A stretch of DNA of 64,000 nt from Desulfofustis limnaeus (GTDB lineage Bacteria > Desulfobacterota > Desulfobulbia > Desulfobulbales > Desulfocapsaceae), in contig NZ_AP025516.1 of NCBI RefSeq assembly GCF_023169885.1, positions 3,513,501-3,577,500 of the forward strand. Direction: 5' to 3'. Numbering within the stretch: position 1 is the stretch's first letter; each line of letters opens with the position of its first letter. Positions 36,159 through 45,410 of this stretch are shown piece after piece. The translations under genes and the position numbers were made by a program. The notes under the pieces are model-generated. The model saw only the letters and a list, made by a program, of their open reading frames with translations. It was not told the DNA's origin and did not search any database.

Positions 36159-38168
36159 TTAAGCCGTTGGGATACTGCGCGAGGCGTATTGCACGGTGGT
36201 GAACGCCTGCCGCCAGGTCTCCGCCACTTCTAGTGTCACGTTGAGGCTACCGGCCCCGGTGATGTAATCGATGGTCCCGGTGATGGCCTCCACTTCGGAG
36301 CTGCCCGGCCAACTCGGATGGCTAGCCGGTTTGTCGACCGTAAACGCCGGGGCGCTCAGATTACCGGCCCCGTCATCGACCACCGTCACCAGCTTGGCCA
36401 GCCCGGCGATGGTCATGGTGAAGGTGAGGTTCAGCGTGCCGGGCTTGATCGGTGAGCTGGGCAGCGAGAAATTGATGGTGCCGGAGCCGCCGGGCAGGGC
36501 GGCGTCGACGTACGGGTATTTCTCATAGTCGATCTCATACTGGCCGCCGGCCACGATCAGCGCGGCCGGACGGAACACCAGCTTACCGGTGGCGTAGTTG
36601 ATCGAGCCGGCGGCGTCGCCGGTGATGACCCCGCTGCCGTTGTCGACGGCGGTGGCGGTCGAGGCCACCCCGACCGGCCAAGTGATGGCGACGCTGCCCG
36701 GTTTGACCGGGGCGCTGGCCAGCTGGTGGACGATCTCGGGAATATCGACGGTGACCGTGCCGCTCAGATCGACGGTCTCGATCGGGTTGGCCCAATTGAA
36801 GAGGATGACCGTTTCCGGATCGGGCAGCGCCCCGCAGGTCACGATGATCGAGCCGGTCAGGTAGTTGATCGTGCCGCTGCCGGTGTTAGCGATATCCGGC
36901 ACCAGGTAGCCCTTGCCGTCGTCGCGCAGCCGGTACCATTTACCCTGGGCCATGAAATCGACCCAGACCGAGCCGGGGATCGGCAACGGATTGAGGATGG
37001 CCACATAGTTGTAACCGGGCTGCGGCCCCACCAGCCCCTCGGTGGTCGACGGCACGCGCAGCACCTCGACGCCGACGACGGCCGTCATGGTCACCGTCGC
37101 CGAAAACGAGCTGGCGATCTGCCGGAAGGTGACCGCGCCCGTCGAGTAATCGACCAGGCCGCGCTGGTCCTCGCCTTCGTAGAGCACGCCGTTGCCGTCG
37201 TCGGTGAAGTTCCGGCCGTTGCTCGTCTGGACCGTCAGCGAGCCGGGCTTGATGCCGGTGCCGAAATAGAGCTGGGCCTCGTTCTGCACGGTGAACGAGG
37301 AGGCGGTGACCGTCTGCTGCTGGCCACTGCCGATCACCGGGCCGGCCTCGCCGACCGACAGGTCGACCATCGGCGCTTCACCCTGGGCGGATGGCACCAG
37401 GTGGGTATAGATGGAGTCGACCAGCAGCGAGATGTCGCCCTGGTTGATCTCCTGGGTGGGCAGCATCACCCCGTAATACTTGGCGGCGTCGGAGACGAGC
37501 GTGGTGTAGACCGAGGTCGGCAGGGCGTCGTTGCGGCTCACCTCGATACCCTTGAAGGTGTAGCGCAGCGGGTCGCCGATCTCGAGCTTGAGCACCTCGC
37601 GATTGAAGGAGAGCGCCTGGGTGTATTCGCTGGTGGCGAACTCGGCCGTGGTCAACTCTACCTTGGTGATCCGGACGTATTGGTATTCCTCGCCTGCCAG
37701 CCCTTTGTTGTTGAACAGCACCAGCACGTCGCCGACACCGGGCGAGCCCGAGCCCTTGATCTGAAAGAGCATGACGGAGCGCGCCCCGGCCGGCTGATCG
37801 CCCCACAGCCAGCCGGGGTAACGCGGCCCCAGCGTCACGTAGGATTCCAGCCGGTTGCGCGCCGCCGTCCGCTCGTCGTGGGGATCGCCGGTGGTGAACA
37901 TGCAGACGTTGACCTTGGGGTCCGCCGCCGGCTTGGAAAGGATGACATGAGCGCCCGAATAGGTCTCCTGGTCCGGCGTGTTCACATGGACAAAGGCCTT
38001 GCGCAGGCTCACCCGGCCATAGACCCGGTCGAGCCGGGAGATATCGGGAAAGAGGTTGTTGACGTTGCCGTCGACGATCTCGATACCGGTCATCCGGCCG
38101 CCGCCGTCGTCGTTGTCGGTGAGGCGCTGGGACGCCATCAGTTTTACGTCTTCGGTATAGATCGGCAT
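36159..38168 (-). CDS. Large phage tail protein with tandem beta repeats
   Basis: 669 residues. At least four copies of the G-x-(I/V)-(D/N)-Y-x-T-G unit (GLVDYSTGAVTF, GTINYLTGSIIV, GSINYATGKLVF, GTIDYITGAGSL), each with a partner strand such as PIKPGTLNLTF. It resembles tandem Ig-like modules on long tail proteins of transposable siphophages. It lies directly after the 133-residue distal-tail gene in transcription order. Shared repeats with 34430-36142 point to duplication. Confidence 0.7.
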   Translation of the reverse strand: MPIYTEDVKLMASQRLTDNDDGGGRMTGIEIVDGNVNNLFPDISRLDRVYGRVSLRKAFVHVNTPDQETYSGAHVILSKPAADPKVNVCMFTTGDPHDERTAARNRLESYVTLGPRYPGWLWGDQPAGARSVMLFQIKGSGSPGVGDVLVLFNNKGLAGEEYQYVRITKVELTTAEFATSEYTQALSFNREVLKLEIGDPLRYTFKGIEVSRNDALPTSVYTTLVSDAAKYYGVMLPTQEINQGDISLLVDSIYTHLVPSAQGEAPMVDLSVGEAGPVIGSGQQQTVTASSFTVQNEAQLYFGTGIKPGSLTVQTSNGRNFTDDGNGVLYEGEDQRGLVDYSTGAVTFRQIASSFSATVTMTAVVGVEVLRVPSTTEGLVGPQPGYNYVAILNPLPIPGSVWVDFMAQGKWYRLRDDGKGYLVPDIANTGSGTINYLTGSIIVTCGALPDPETVILFNWANPIETVDLSGTVTVDIPEIVHQLASAPVKPGSVAITWPVGVASTATAVDNGSGVITGDAAGSINYATGKLVFRPAALIVAGGQYEIDYEKYPYVDAALPGGSGTINFSLPSSPIKPGTLNLTFTMTIAGLAKLVTVVDDGAGNLSAPAFTVDKPASHPSWPGSSEVEAITGTIDYITGAGSLNVTLEVAETWRQAFTTVQYASRSIPTA

Positions 38169-38172
38169 ACCA

Positions 38173-38574
38173 TCATCCTTGCGTCATCTCTTCTTTCATC
38201 AGCAGCCGCAGCGCGTGCAGCAGGTAGATATCGGTGTCCGCCGGCGGGGTCATCTTGGTCAGCGATTCGGCCTCGATCGGCCGGCCGTCGGCGTGGCGAA
38301 ACAGCACCGTGAATGTCCGGTCGTGCAGGCTCAAACTCATTTCCAGCCCCGGCTGCGCCGCCTTGGCCTGCAGGGCCAGCACAACGGCCCGCGTCGTCCA
38401 GGCCCAGCCCTCGTCGCCCACCAGGGTGATCGGCCGGCCGGCCTGCTTGGTGGAGACGTCGAGCAGCAGCGCTCCGGTGATGGAGAACCCCTCCTCCTGC
38501 TGCACCGGCGTCCAGTCCGTTTCGTCCTGCCACCACAGGTCGTCGGGCAGGATGATGTCGTCGAGCGTGATCAT
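38173..38574 (-). CDS. Phage distal-tail-region protein
   Basis: 133 residues, mixed alpha/beta: DDLWWQDETDWTPVQQEEGFSITGALLLDV and MSLSLHDRTFTVLFRHADGRPIEA. It follows the tape measure and overlaps it by 4 bp (ATGA), the usual place of a distal tail or tail-assembly protein. No closer assignment. Confidence 0.6.
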   Translation of the reverse strand: MITLDDIILPDDLWWQDETDWTPVQQEEGFSITGALLLDVSTKQAGRPITLVGDEGWAWTTRAVVLALQAKAAQPGLEMSLSLHDRTFTVLFRHADGRPIEAESLTKMTPPADTDIYLLHALRLLMKEEMTQG

Positions 38575-41261
38575 GCCGTGCGCATCCCTTCTTTTTCGAG
38601 CACCCTGAGCAGCGCATCGATATCCTGCTCGCCGCCGCGCAGGCTGCCGCCGGCGAAGCGCAGCTCATGCACCCTGGCCGATCCACCGGCCCCGGCCGTC
38701 CCGTCTCCCGTTCCACCGCTGCCGCCGGCGATCGCCGCCAGCCGGCCGCGCACCGTCGCCCCGAGGTCGCCCAACCCGGCATCGGCCGGCAGCGCCTGCA
38801 GGGCGTTTTTGGCGGCGGTCTGCTGCAGCGCCTTGGAGATCGCCAGCCCCAGCTCGCCGGCGGATTTTACCCCGGCGTAAGCGGCCCGGTCGCCCTGTGC
38901 GGCGCCGATCTTTCCGGCACCGCCCTTGAGCGATCCGTAGGCTTCCCGTGCCTGGTCGGCCAGCGCCTGGGCTTCTTCCAGGTTGCCCGCTTTCATCGCC
39001 TCTTCGGCGGCCTGCTGATATTCCTTTGCTGCCTTGGCCTTGGCGCGCCAGCCCTGTTCCTCGGTGCGGTGGCGGCCGCCCAACTGGTTCAGCTCGTCGG
39101 CCAGGCTTTTCTCCCGGCCGGCAATATCGTCCTGGATCTGCTTGACGTTATCGGCGTAGGTCTGCCAGCCGGTCTTGGCCTGATCCAGGGCGTCGGTCTC
39201 AGCCTCCGCCCGCGCTTCGGCGGTGCTGTCGGCCAGCATGGTCTGCTGGCTGTTCCGGTAGACCTGTTCGGACTGCTCGGCGACCTCTTTGATCGCCTCG
39301 ATCTGCGGCTTTTCAGTGGCCGCCCGTTCTGCAGGGGCCGCCGGCGCCGGCAGAGAACCGGAGCCGGTTGTGCGCTTCCGGGCCGCCCGCGCCTGGGCCT
39401 TGGCCTCATCTTCGAGCGCTTCTTTCTCGCGGCGTTCTTCCTCTTCCCGTCTCTTTTCCTCGGCAAGCCGGAATTTTTCTTCCTCGGCGGCCTTCATGCG
39501 CCGTTCCAGCTCGGCCTCGTCGGTGGCGGCCTGTTCCCTGGCAGCGGCCTTCTTCCGGTCCGCCTCCTGCTTTTTGCGGGCCTCCTCTTGCTCCTTTTTC
39601 GCCGCTTCCTCGGCTTTCTTCCGGGCTTCTTCGGCTTCGGCCTTGGCCTTGGCCTCCGGGTCATTGGCGGCCTTTTCCTCTTCCTGGGTGGGCAGGCCCT
39701 TGCTCTTGCGCCAGGCGTCCTCGGCCTCCGCCTGAACCTTCTTGGCCTCTTCATCAGTGAGATAGGGCGAGGGCTGTCCTGGTTTTGCAGTGGCTGTCTC
39801 GCTCCCGGCCTTGCTCTGCTCTTCCTTCTGCTTCGCCTTGGCCGCGCCTTTTTCGGCCTCGCGCTCGATGTCGGCAATCGATTTCTTGTAAGCGTCCTTG
39901 GCGATCTCGATCTTGCGCTCGATCGCCTTCACATCGCCGCCGGTGAGCATCGCCCACATCTTCTGCGCAGCGAGGCCGGTCCGGTCCAGCGTATAAGCCA
40001 GGCCCACCCCGGCCTTCTGGACGATGGCGAACTTGTTGAGCCAGGAGCCGATCTGCCGGCCGATCTCAAAGGCCAGCAGCAGGGCGGACAGTGAGCCGAG
40101 CACCGTCTTCAGACTCAGCGAGGCCAGCTCGGCGCCTTTGAGCGCGGAGACCACGGAGCCGAGAAAGGGCACGATCTTGCTGCCGGTCATGGCCAGCATT
40201 ACCGTGTTGAGCGCCCCCCAAACCGTGGTCACTGAGGTGATCGCCGCCGACACCGTTCCCAGGCCCAGCGCCAGCGCCCCGACCACCGCGATTGCCTCCT
40301 TGTGGGCGAGCACGAACTCCATGGTCTGGGCGGCGGCAGTGAGCAGCATCGTCGCCAGCTCGCCGATCTCGTCGGCATGCTCGGCGATCAGCGCCGCCAG
40401 TTGCTGCATGGCGGCGGCCGCACTCTCGTTCTCGGTGAGCGCGTCGTTGATCTCTTTTTTGGCCAGCGCCCAGGCCCCGGCCATCGTCTTCACCGAATCG
40501 GCGGCCTTGCCTTGCACCGGCAGCGACTGTTCGAGAAAGACGTTGTAGCGCACCTGGGCCTTCTGCAGATCGTCCAGATCCTTCCACGCCGTCCCGCTGG
40601 CGTTGTGCGCCTCGTACCAGGCCTTGACGTAGGTCTCGTTCAAGGTCAGGCCGAGAAACTCCGCCGATTCAGCTTCGCCGCGCAGCGCTGCGGTCACCCG
40701 CTCGATCGCTCCTTCCAGGTCGGTCTTGCCCGCCGCCAGGTCGCCGGACAGGGCGATCACCTGTTCCATCTGCGCCGCCGACAACCCGAGCCGCTTGGTC
40801 ATGTCCACGGTCCGGGCGGTGGCGGCGGCCAGCTCGCCTTTGGAATAAATGCGCAGCTGGCCGGACAGTCGCTCAAGCGTCGCCGACCACTGGTTCATGG
40901 AGCCGATGTCGGCGAATTCCCGGTTGGCCGCCCGCAACGACGCCTCCAGGGCGAACCCGGCAGTCTCAGCGTCACGCAGGATGCGGGTCACCCCAGCCAG
41001 TGTTTGCAGCCCGAGATAGGCGCCGACCAGGGCGGTCACCTTGCCGGTCAGCGATTGCATCAATCCGCCCTGACGGCCCAGCTCGGTGTTGTAGTCGCGG
41101 GCGGCGGTCAGGTTCTCCCGCAGCCGATCGCGCATGCCTCCCAACGCCGCCCCGGCCCGGCCGGACATGGTGCTCACCGAGGCCCCGGCGTCGCCGAGCC
41201 CTTTTTTGAACGCTTCGGCGTTCAGGGTGAGAAACAGTTCCAGGTGCTTGCGGGCGTCCAT
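38571..41261 (-). CDS. Tail tape-measure protein
   Basis: 896 residues. The N-terminus begins LELFLTLNAEAFKKGL as in tape measures. Hydrophobic membrane-like segments lie in the centre (EAIAVVGALALGLGTVSAAI; LLAFEIGRQIGSWLNKF), followed by a long Lys/Glu/Ala coiled region (about 530-640). It sets tail length and is ejected during infection. About 900 residues predicts a siphovirus-like long tail. It lies between the tail chaperone and distal-tail genes. The repeated charged region is compositionally extreme and gives rise to long spurious antisense frames. Confidence 0.9.
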   Translation of the reverse strand: MDARKHLELFLTLNAEAFKKGLGDAGASVSTMSGRAGAALGGMRDRLRENLTAARDYNTELGRQGGLMQSLTGKVTALVGAYLGLQTLAGVTRILRDAETAGFALEASLRAANREFADIGSMNQWSATLERLSGQLRIYSKGELAAATARTVDMTKRLGLSAAQMEQVIALSGDLAAGKTDLEGAIERVTAALRGEAESAEFLGLTLNETYVKAWYEAHNASGTAWKDLDDLQKAQVRYNVFLEQSLPVQGKAADSVKTMAGAWALAKKEINDALTENESAAAAMQQLAALIAEHADEIGELATMLLTAAAQTMEFVLAHKEAIAVVGALALGLGTVSAAITSVTTVWGALNTVMLAMTGSKIVPFLGSVVSALKGAELASLSLKTVLGSLSALLLAFEIGRQIGSWLNKFAIVQKAGVGLAYTLDRTGLAAQKMWAMLTGGDVKAIERKIEIAKDAYKKSIADIEREAEKGAAKAKQKEEQSKAGSETATAKPGQPSPYLTDEEAKKVQAEAEDAWRKSKGLPTQEEEKAANDPEAKAKAEAEEARKKAEEAAKKEQEEARKKQEADRKKAAAREQAATDEAELERRMKAAEEEKFRLAEEKRREEEERREKEALEDEAKAQARAARKRTTGSGSLPAPAAPAERAATEKPQIEAIKEVAEQSEQVYRNSQQTMLADSTAEARAEAETDALDQAKTGWQTYADNVKQIQDDIAGREKSLADELNQLGGRHRTEEQGWRAKAKAAKEYQQAAEEAMKAGNLEEAQALADQAREAYGSLKGGAGKIGAAQGDRAAYAGVKSAGELGLAISKALQQTAAKNALQALPADAGLGDLGATVRGRLAAIAGGSGGTGDGTAGAGGSARVHELRFAGGSLRGGEQDIDALLRVLEKEGMRTA

Positions 41262-41297
41262 GGGTGCGTTATGTGCCGTTGAGAGTTTTCAGCGCGG

Positions 41298-41669
41298 TTA
41301 CGAAACAGCTCCAGCCGTAGTGCCAGGCTGCCGGTCCATGACCTCTTTGTATGAGTCGGCAAACAGCTGCGGCAAGGTCTTCACTGCCGTCGCTCCCAAC
41401 GCCACGAGCACGTCTTTGAGGCCGAGCTTGTCGGCGATCGCTAAAAAAGAACTGTTCACCTCGACAAAGGCGTTCACCAGCTGTTCGATCTCGGACGGGT
41501 AGAGCGCCTCCAGTTTCTCGCGCGGCAGACTGATGCAGTCAACCAGCAGCGAGACCGTCTCGCCGACCTTGTCGTTGGCGTTCATCGCCCGGTACAAAGC
41601 CAGCGGGCTGACCTCTTTGACGGTCACCTCACCCAGCCCTTCGATGGTGATGATCTTGGCTTTACGCAT
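41298..41669 (-). CDS. Tail assembly chaperone
   Basis: 123 residues, mainly helical: KEVSPLALYRAMNANDKVGETVSLLVDC, LVNAFVEVNSSFLAIADKLG. Located between tail tube and tape measure, where gpG/gpT-type chaperones lie. No second frame long enough for a frameshift extension is present before the tape measure, so a programmed frameshift is not supported. Confidence 0.65.
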   Translation of the reverse strand: MRKAKIITIEGLGEVTVKEVSPLALYRAMNANDKVGETVSLLVDCISLPREKLEALYPSEIEQLVNAFVEVNSSFLAIADKLGLKDVLVALGATAVKTLPQLFADSYKEVMDRQPGTTAGAVS

Positions 41670-41707
41670 TGCGTTACTCCTCGGTTAAAGGCGGATTAAA
41701 CGGTCCG

Positions 41708-42466
41708 TCAGCTGAGCCAGATATGCTGCATCGGATGATCCTTGCCGGTCGGCGTTTCCAACACCCCCTCGAAGGTGACCGAAACGAACTCCTCGCCGAT
41801 CAGGCTGAAGTTGGAGGTCGGGTTGAGCCGCATCTGGTAGATCTCGGAGATGAAGTTGCGGCCGTCGGCGAAGTTCTGCCCGTCCAGCTTGACCCGAATG
41901 CGCACATTGGCCTTGGTCATTCCCTTCATGATCGTACCGTTGACCGCCGCCTTGGTCAGGGTGACGCGCACCGTCGCCCCTTCGGCAATGGCCCCGCCCG
42001 ACTTGGCCATGATCATGCCCAGGCGCGGGTTGATCTCGTAATCGGTGCCGGCCGCATAGGTGGCCGGGTCGGTGTCGGTGTCTTCGGTCACCACCACGTT
42101 GCTGATCATGTAATGGCCGAGCTCCACCCACTTGTCGGGGATCGTCACCACCGCGATCGGCGTGCTGACGTCGCCGGCCTCCTGGGTCAGCGCCGCATTG
42201 GTGCCGAAAAAGCCGGCGGCGAACAGGGCCTGGTCGAGCTGGCCGAAGGTGATGGTCGCCACCATCGGCTTGGGCAGGGTCACCGAAGCGAGCACCTGGC
42301 CGTAGTTGCTGCGGCCGTGCGCCGTCTGTTCCTTGCGCTCGGAATCAGGTTTGGGCGTGAACTCCGAGCAGTCGCCCTTCAGCTCCAGGCCGGTCGGCTC
42401 GCCGGTATCACTGAGGATGTCGAGATAGGCGTCGGCCGCGCCGATAAATGAAAACGGGGTACTCAT
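41708..42466 (-). CDS. Major tail tube protein
   Basis: 252 residues. The N-terminus STPFSFIGAADAYLDIL and beta-rich sequence (SVTLPKPMVATITFGQLDQALFAAGFFG; KLDGQNFADGRNFISEIYQMRL) fit the tail-tube proteins of B3-like and related siphophages. Position before the chaperone and tape measure agrees. A strong AGGAGG-type site precedes the start. Expected at many copies per virion. Confidence 0.75.
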   Translation of the reverse strand: MSTPFSFIGAADAYLDILSDTGEPTGLELKGDCSEFTPKPDSERKEQTAHGRSNYGQVLASVTLPKPMVATITFGQLDQALFAAGFFGTNAALTQEAGDVSTPIAVVTIPDKWVELGHYMISNVVVTEDTDTDPATYAAGTDYEINPRLGMIMAKSGGAIAEGATVRVTLTKAAVNGTIMKGMTKANVRIRVKLDGQNFADGRNFISEIYQMRLNPTSNFSLIGEEFVSVTFEGVLETPTGKDHPMQHIWLS

Positions 42467-42477
42467 AGCTTCCTCCT

Positions 42478-42903
42478 TTACAGGGTCGTCAGGGTCGCGA
42501 ACCGGACCTCGTAGACGACCCGCGTTTTATCGAATTTCTCCACAAACCGGGTGCCGGCCGCCGTCAGGTATTTCACGCCCCGGCACGGCTGCCAGCCGAC
42601 CCCGGCCGCGTTCACCTGTTCCACCAGATCCAGCCCCTCGGCCGGCGTTCGGGTCAGCTCGAGGATGACGATCACCGACCAGTAGCGGTTGAGCAGCTGC
42701 CCGGTGTGCTGCTGCAGGCTCGACGCCGGTTTCTGCGGGTAATCGCCGGAGAACAGCACCACCGCCGCCGGCAGCCGGGTGGCGGCGGCCATGGCCTCGT
42801 CGAGATCCTCCATGCCGACCACCGATTTCAGCGCCGGCACCTGTTCCCTGATCCGCTCGATCAAAGCCGCCAGCTGCTCGGCCACACTCAACACCGCCGC
42901 CAT
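42478..42903 (-). CDS. Mu gp37-like (DUF1834) tail-terminator-region protein
   Basis: 141 residues with the order of Mu-like gp37: helix VAEQLAALIERIREQVPALKSVVG, strand AAVVLFSGDYPQKPAS, then YWSVIVILELTRTP. Placed after gp36-like and before the tail tube. Probably head-tail joining or tail termination. It abuts the gp36 gene with no gap. Confidence 0.75.
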   Translation of the reverse strand: MAAVLSVAEQLAALIERIREQVPALKSVVGMEDLDEAMAAATRLPAAVVLFSGDYPQKPASSLQQHTGQLLNRYWSVIVILELTRTPAEGLDLVEQVNAAGVGWQPCRGVKYLTAAGTRFVEKFDKTRVVYEVRFATLTTL

Positions 42904-43332
42904 CTAAAAGCCCTCCAACAGCCCGCCCGAGCCGCCGAACACCTTGCCGCTCGAGGCGGCGAGCGTCTGGCCGGGCGGTTCCTCTTTCTTGCCCGCCGCG
43001 CCGAAGCCGATCTGGCCGGTGCTGATCTTCACCAGCACCGCCAGATCCGCCTGGTATTGCTTGTCCCACACCTCCGGCACCTGGTTGCGCCGCCGGTAGA
43101 GAAAATAGACGGCCAGGTTGGCGGAGATGGTCCGGATCAAACCCGGCACCGGGTCGAGCGGCACCGTGCGCTGCATGCCCACATAACCGTCGATCACCCG
43201 GTCCGCCTGGTCGATCGCCGCCGCGATGGTGGCACCATCAACCGCCGAGGCGTCGTTCTGATCGTTCGACAGGCGGATCAGGGTCTCTTCCGGTAGCAGG
43301 GCCACCAAGTCGGCAAGCTGTGCGTAGGCCAT
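42904..43332 (-). CDS. Mu gp36-like (DUF1320) head-completion protein
   Basis: 142 residues. The N-terminus MAYAQLADLVALLPEETLIRLSNDQ and helix GATIAAAIDQADRVIDGYVG are typical of DUF1320, the gp6/gp36-like head-tail connector of Mu-like phages. The C-terminal 30 residues are Gly/Lys-rich. Follows the capsid gene by 14 bp. Confidence 0.82.
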   Translation of the reverse strand: MAYAQLADLVALLPEETLIRLSNDQNDASAVDGATIAAAIDQADRVIDGYVGMQRTVPLDPVPGLIRTISANLAVYFLYRRRNQVPEVWDKQYQADLAVLVKISTGQIGFGAAGKKEEPPGQTLAASSGKVFGGSGGLLEGF

Positions 43333-43346
43333 CGTCAGTCCCCGGA

Positions 43347-44330
43347 TCAGGCGGCGGTCGCCACGCCTTTACAGATCGCCTTGACCACCGGTACCGGCAC
43401 CGGCTTGCTCATGCCGATGATCTCGTAGCCGGACGGGTTGTCCTTCTTCACCGGCTTGGAGTAGAACGGCATCGGCAGCAGGTTGGCGTCCAGATCGTCA
43501 AGGGCGCAGTAGAACAGCCGCCACGGCGCGTCGGCGGCCACCGCCAGCACATGGTGGTCGGTCACGGCCGGCACCCAGGTGTTGTTGGTCAGGTTGGTGT
43601 AGCCGCCCTGGGCGAGCTTGATCTCGAAGCCGCCAAGGTTGATCCCCTGCTCGGTGACCTTGGCGGCCACCTTGCTGTCGCCCGGCAGGGCCAGCACCTT
43701 GTTGGCCACGGCCACATAGGTCTTCTGCCCGGCCAGGTAGTGGATGGTCGCCCCGTAGCCGCTGGTCTGCTTGATCTTGTTGCCCATGTTGATCAGATCC
43801 AGCAGGATGTCGGCGACGGTGGTGTCGGCGTGATCCCACTTCTTGGTGATGGTGAACTCGAGCACCGAGCCGAAATCCACCTCGTAGAGTTTCAGCCCGG
43901 TATCGGTCTTCATCGGGTAGCTGATCTTGCCGGTCAGCGACTGGCAGGCCAGGGCCTCGGTGGTGGCCCGCACCACCCGGCGCTGGGCGTCAACCTTGTT
44001 GCGCACCCATTGTTCGGTGCCGGCGGTGCCGAGCAGCTTCAGGTTGTTCAGATCCGCTGCGGTGACAAAGGACGAAATGTCCACCGGCTGCGGTTCGAGA
44101 TAGGTGATCGTCTGCCCCTCGCCGCCCAGCGCATAGGCGGCCGTGCCCCGGCGCACCACCGGCACGTTGCCGTTGATGGCGGTCAGCTCGTCGAACCCGA
44201 GCACCGGGAAGGGGTGCGTCGGCCGGTTCGGGTAGATCAGGTCCATGATGAAGGACTGCAGCACCGGCAGGGCCAACAGGTGGTTGGCCACCGCTACCGG
44301 CGAAAAGAACGATCGCAAATTGATCTGCAT
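43347..44330 (-). CDS. Major capsid protein (lambda gpE-like / HK97 fold)
   Basis: 327 residues resembling the E-type major capsid family: VANHLLALPVLQSFIMDLIYPNR, EGQTITYLEPQPVDISSFVTAADLN, the C-terminal VPVVKAICKGVA. Full length for the family (about 330). Preceded by a decoration protein and a scaffold-protease, giving a lambda-like shell module inside an otherwise Mu-like gene order. The start has GGAG upstream. Confidence 0.85.
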   Translation of the reverse strand: MQINLRSFFSPVAVANHLLALPVLQSFIMDLIYPNRPTHPFPVLGFDELTAINGNVPVVRRGTAAYALGGEGQTITYLEPQPVDISSFVTAADLNNLKLLGTAGTEQWVRNKVDAQRRVVRATTEALACQSLTGKISYPMKTDTGLKLYEVDFGSVLEFTITKKWDHADTTVADILLDLINMGNKIKQTSGYGATIHYLAGQKTYVAVANKVLALPGDSKVAAKVTEQGINLGGFEIKLAQGGYTNLTNNTWVPAVTDHHVLAVAADAPWRLFYCALDDLDANLLPMPFYSKPVKKDNPSGYEIIGMSKPVPVPVVKAICKGVATAA

Positions 44331-44384
44331 GTTGGTCTCCTTGGCTTATATGGTCAGGGGTTGCGTGTAGTCGTTGTCTCTTGA

Positions 44385-44933
44385 TCAGATGGGATAGATG
44401 CCGATCCCCTCCAGGGCTTCGATGTCGGCTACGGCCGGAGCCGCGCCGGCGATGCTCAGGTTCGCCGCCACCGCCGTGCCGTGTACCAGCACCGCGCCGA
44501 CCTGTTCGGCGGCGGTGTCGATCCGCTCGGTCAGCACGCCGCCGCCGGCCAGATCGTCCACGCCGAGCAGCCCGGCTTCCTGCCAGACCACGGTGCCGTC
44601 GGCGACACTTGCTTCGTCTTCGGTCGGCCAGGTCGGCTGGGTACCGCCAGTCGTGCCGCCGGTGGTGGCGCGGTAGTAATGGCCGTTGGCAACAGTCGGC
44701 AGTTTGAGTTCACCGACGCTGACCGCCGTGGTCGCCTCCCAGGTTCCGGCTCCAGCCAGCTCCGGTTCGTAGGCCGCCATCTCGCCGTTCGCGTCCTTGG
44801 CGACGATGACGCCTGCGTTCAATACCCGGCCGTCCTGGCGGAAGGTCTTGCCGAGCACAACCGCCGGATGGGTCCGGTCGATGATCTGTTTTTCCGTGAG
44901 CTGCTGGCTGCCCAGCACTGCGTTATGTCCCAT
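44385..44933 (-). CDS. Head decoration protein with inserted surface module
   Basis: 182 residues. The ends match lambda-D-like decoration proteins (PAVVLGKTFRQDGRVLNAGVIVAKD; LTERIDTAAEQVGAVLVHGTAV). Between them, about residues 63-120, lies an extra unit (TWEATTAVSVGELKLPTVANG, YYRATTGGTTGGTQPTWPT, DGTVVWQEAG) of a kind common in phage fibres and pilot proteins. It would project from the capsid surface. It lies between scaffold-protease and capsid. Confidence 0.7.
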   Translation of the reverse strand: MGHNAVLGSQQLTEKQIIDRTHPAVVLGKTFRQDGRVLNAGVIVAKDANGEMAAYEPELAGAGTWEATTAVSVGELKLPTVANGHYYRATTGGTTGGTQPTWPTEDEASVADGTVVWQEAGLLGVDDLAGGGVLTERIDTAAEQVGAVLVHGTAVAANLSIAGAAPAVADIEALEGIGIYPI

Positions 44934-44990
44934 GTCGTCTCTCCTCGTAGGTGATCAGGTGATGATGGTCAGTAGTGATCCGCAGCCGCC

Positions 44991-45410
44991 TTACACGTGC
45001 CGCGCCAGGTCCACCAGCTGACCCTTGTCGTCGCGGACAAAGTCCTGGCCGGACTGCTGGCCTTGCTGCGGCCCGGCCGGCAGATTCCGCGTGAAGTCGG
45101 CGGCCGGCAGCCCCCGGACGAATCCCTTGAACCAGTCGGCCGGACTGATGGTGCGCTTCGTGCCGTCGGTCTCGACGCTGAAATCGGCCTTCTCGCCGTC
45201 CGGCAGGGACTCCATGAACGAGACCACCTCGTTTTTCCGCTCGGCGGCGATCTTGCCGGTCGCCACCATCTCGGTCTCGACGAAGCGGCTGAACTCGTCC
45301 TTGCGGGCCGCCGCCCTGGTTTGCGCGGCCGCTTGCTGTTCGCTCGTGCGTGCGGCTTTCTCGGCGGCCAGATCCGCCTCCAGTTGTTTGATCTTTTCGT
45401 CCTTATCCAT
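44991..45410 (-). CDS. Nested scaffold protein (Mu Z-like) from internal start
   Basis: Internal ATG at 45410 (residue 153 of the protease, MDKDEKIKQLEADL) has AGGAGG at 45419-45424 with 8-base spacing, one of the best ribosome sites in the block. Translation would give a 139-residue free scaffold in the same frame, as Mu gene Z within I. Coiled-coil head; C-terminus FVRDDKGQLVDLARHV is shared with the long form. Confidence 0.7.
   Translation of the reverse strand: MDKDEKIKQLEADLAAEKAARTSEQQAAAQTRAAARKDEFSRFVETEMVATGKIAAERKNEVVSFMESLPDGEKADFSVETDGTKRTISPADWFKGFVRGLPAADFTRNLPAGPQQGQQSGQDFVRDDKGQLVDLARHV

Noticed and set aside
36726-38312. 528-codon plus-strand frame opposite the repeat-rich tail gene
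   Set aside because: Antisense to a gene with clear protein repeats; composition typical of GC-driven shadow frames.
38667-40094. 475-codon hydrophobic plus-strand frame opposite the tape measure
   Set aside because: Apparent membrane protein arises from the complement of Lys/Glu/Ala-rich coiled-coil codons.
41262-41669. Programmed frameshift in the tail chaperone
   Set aside because: Only 36 bp separate the chaperone from the tape measure, and no extended second frame or clear slippery site was found.
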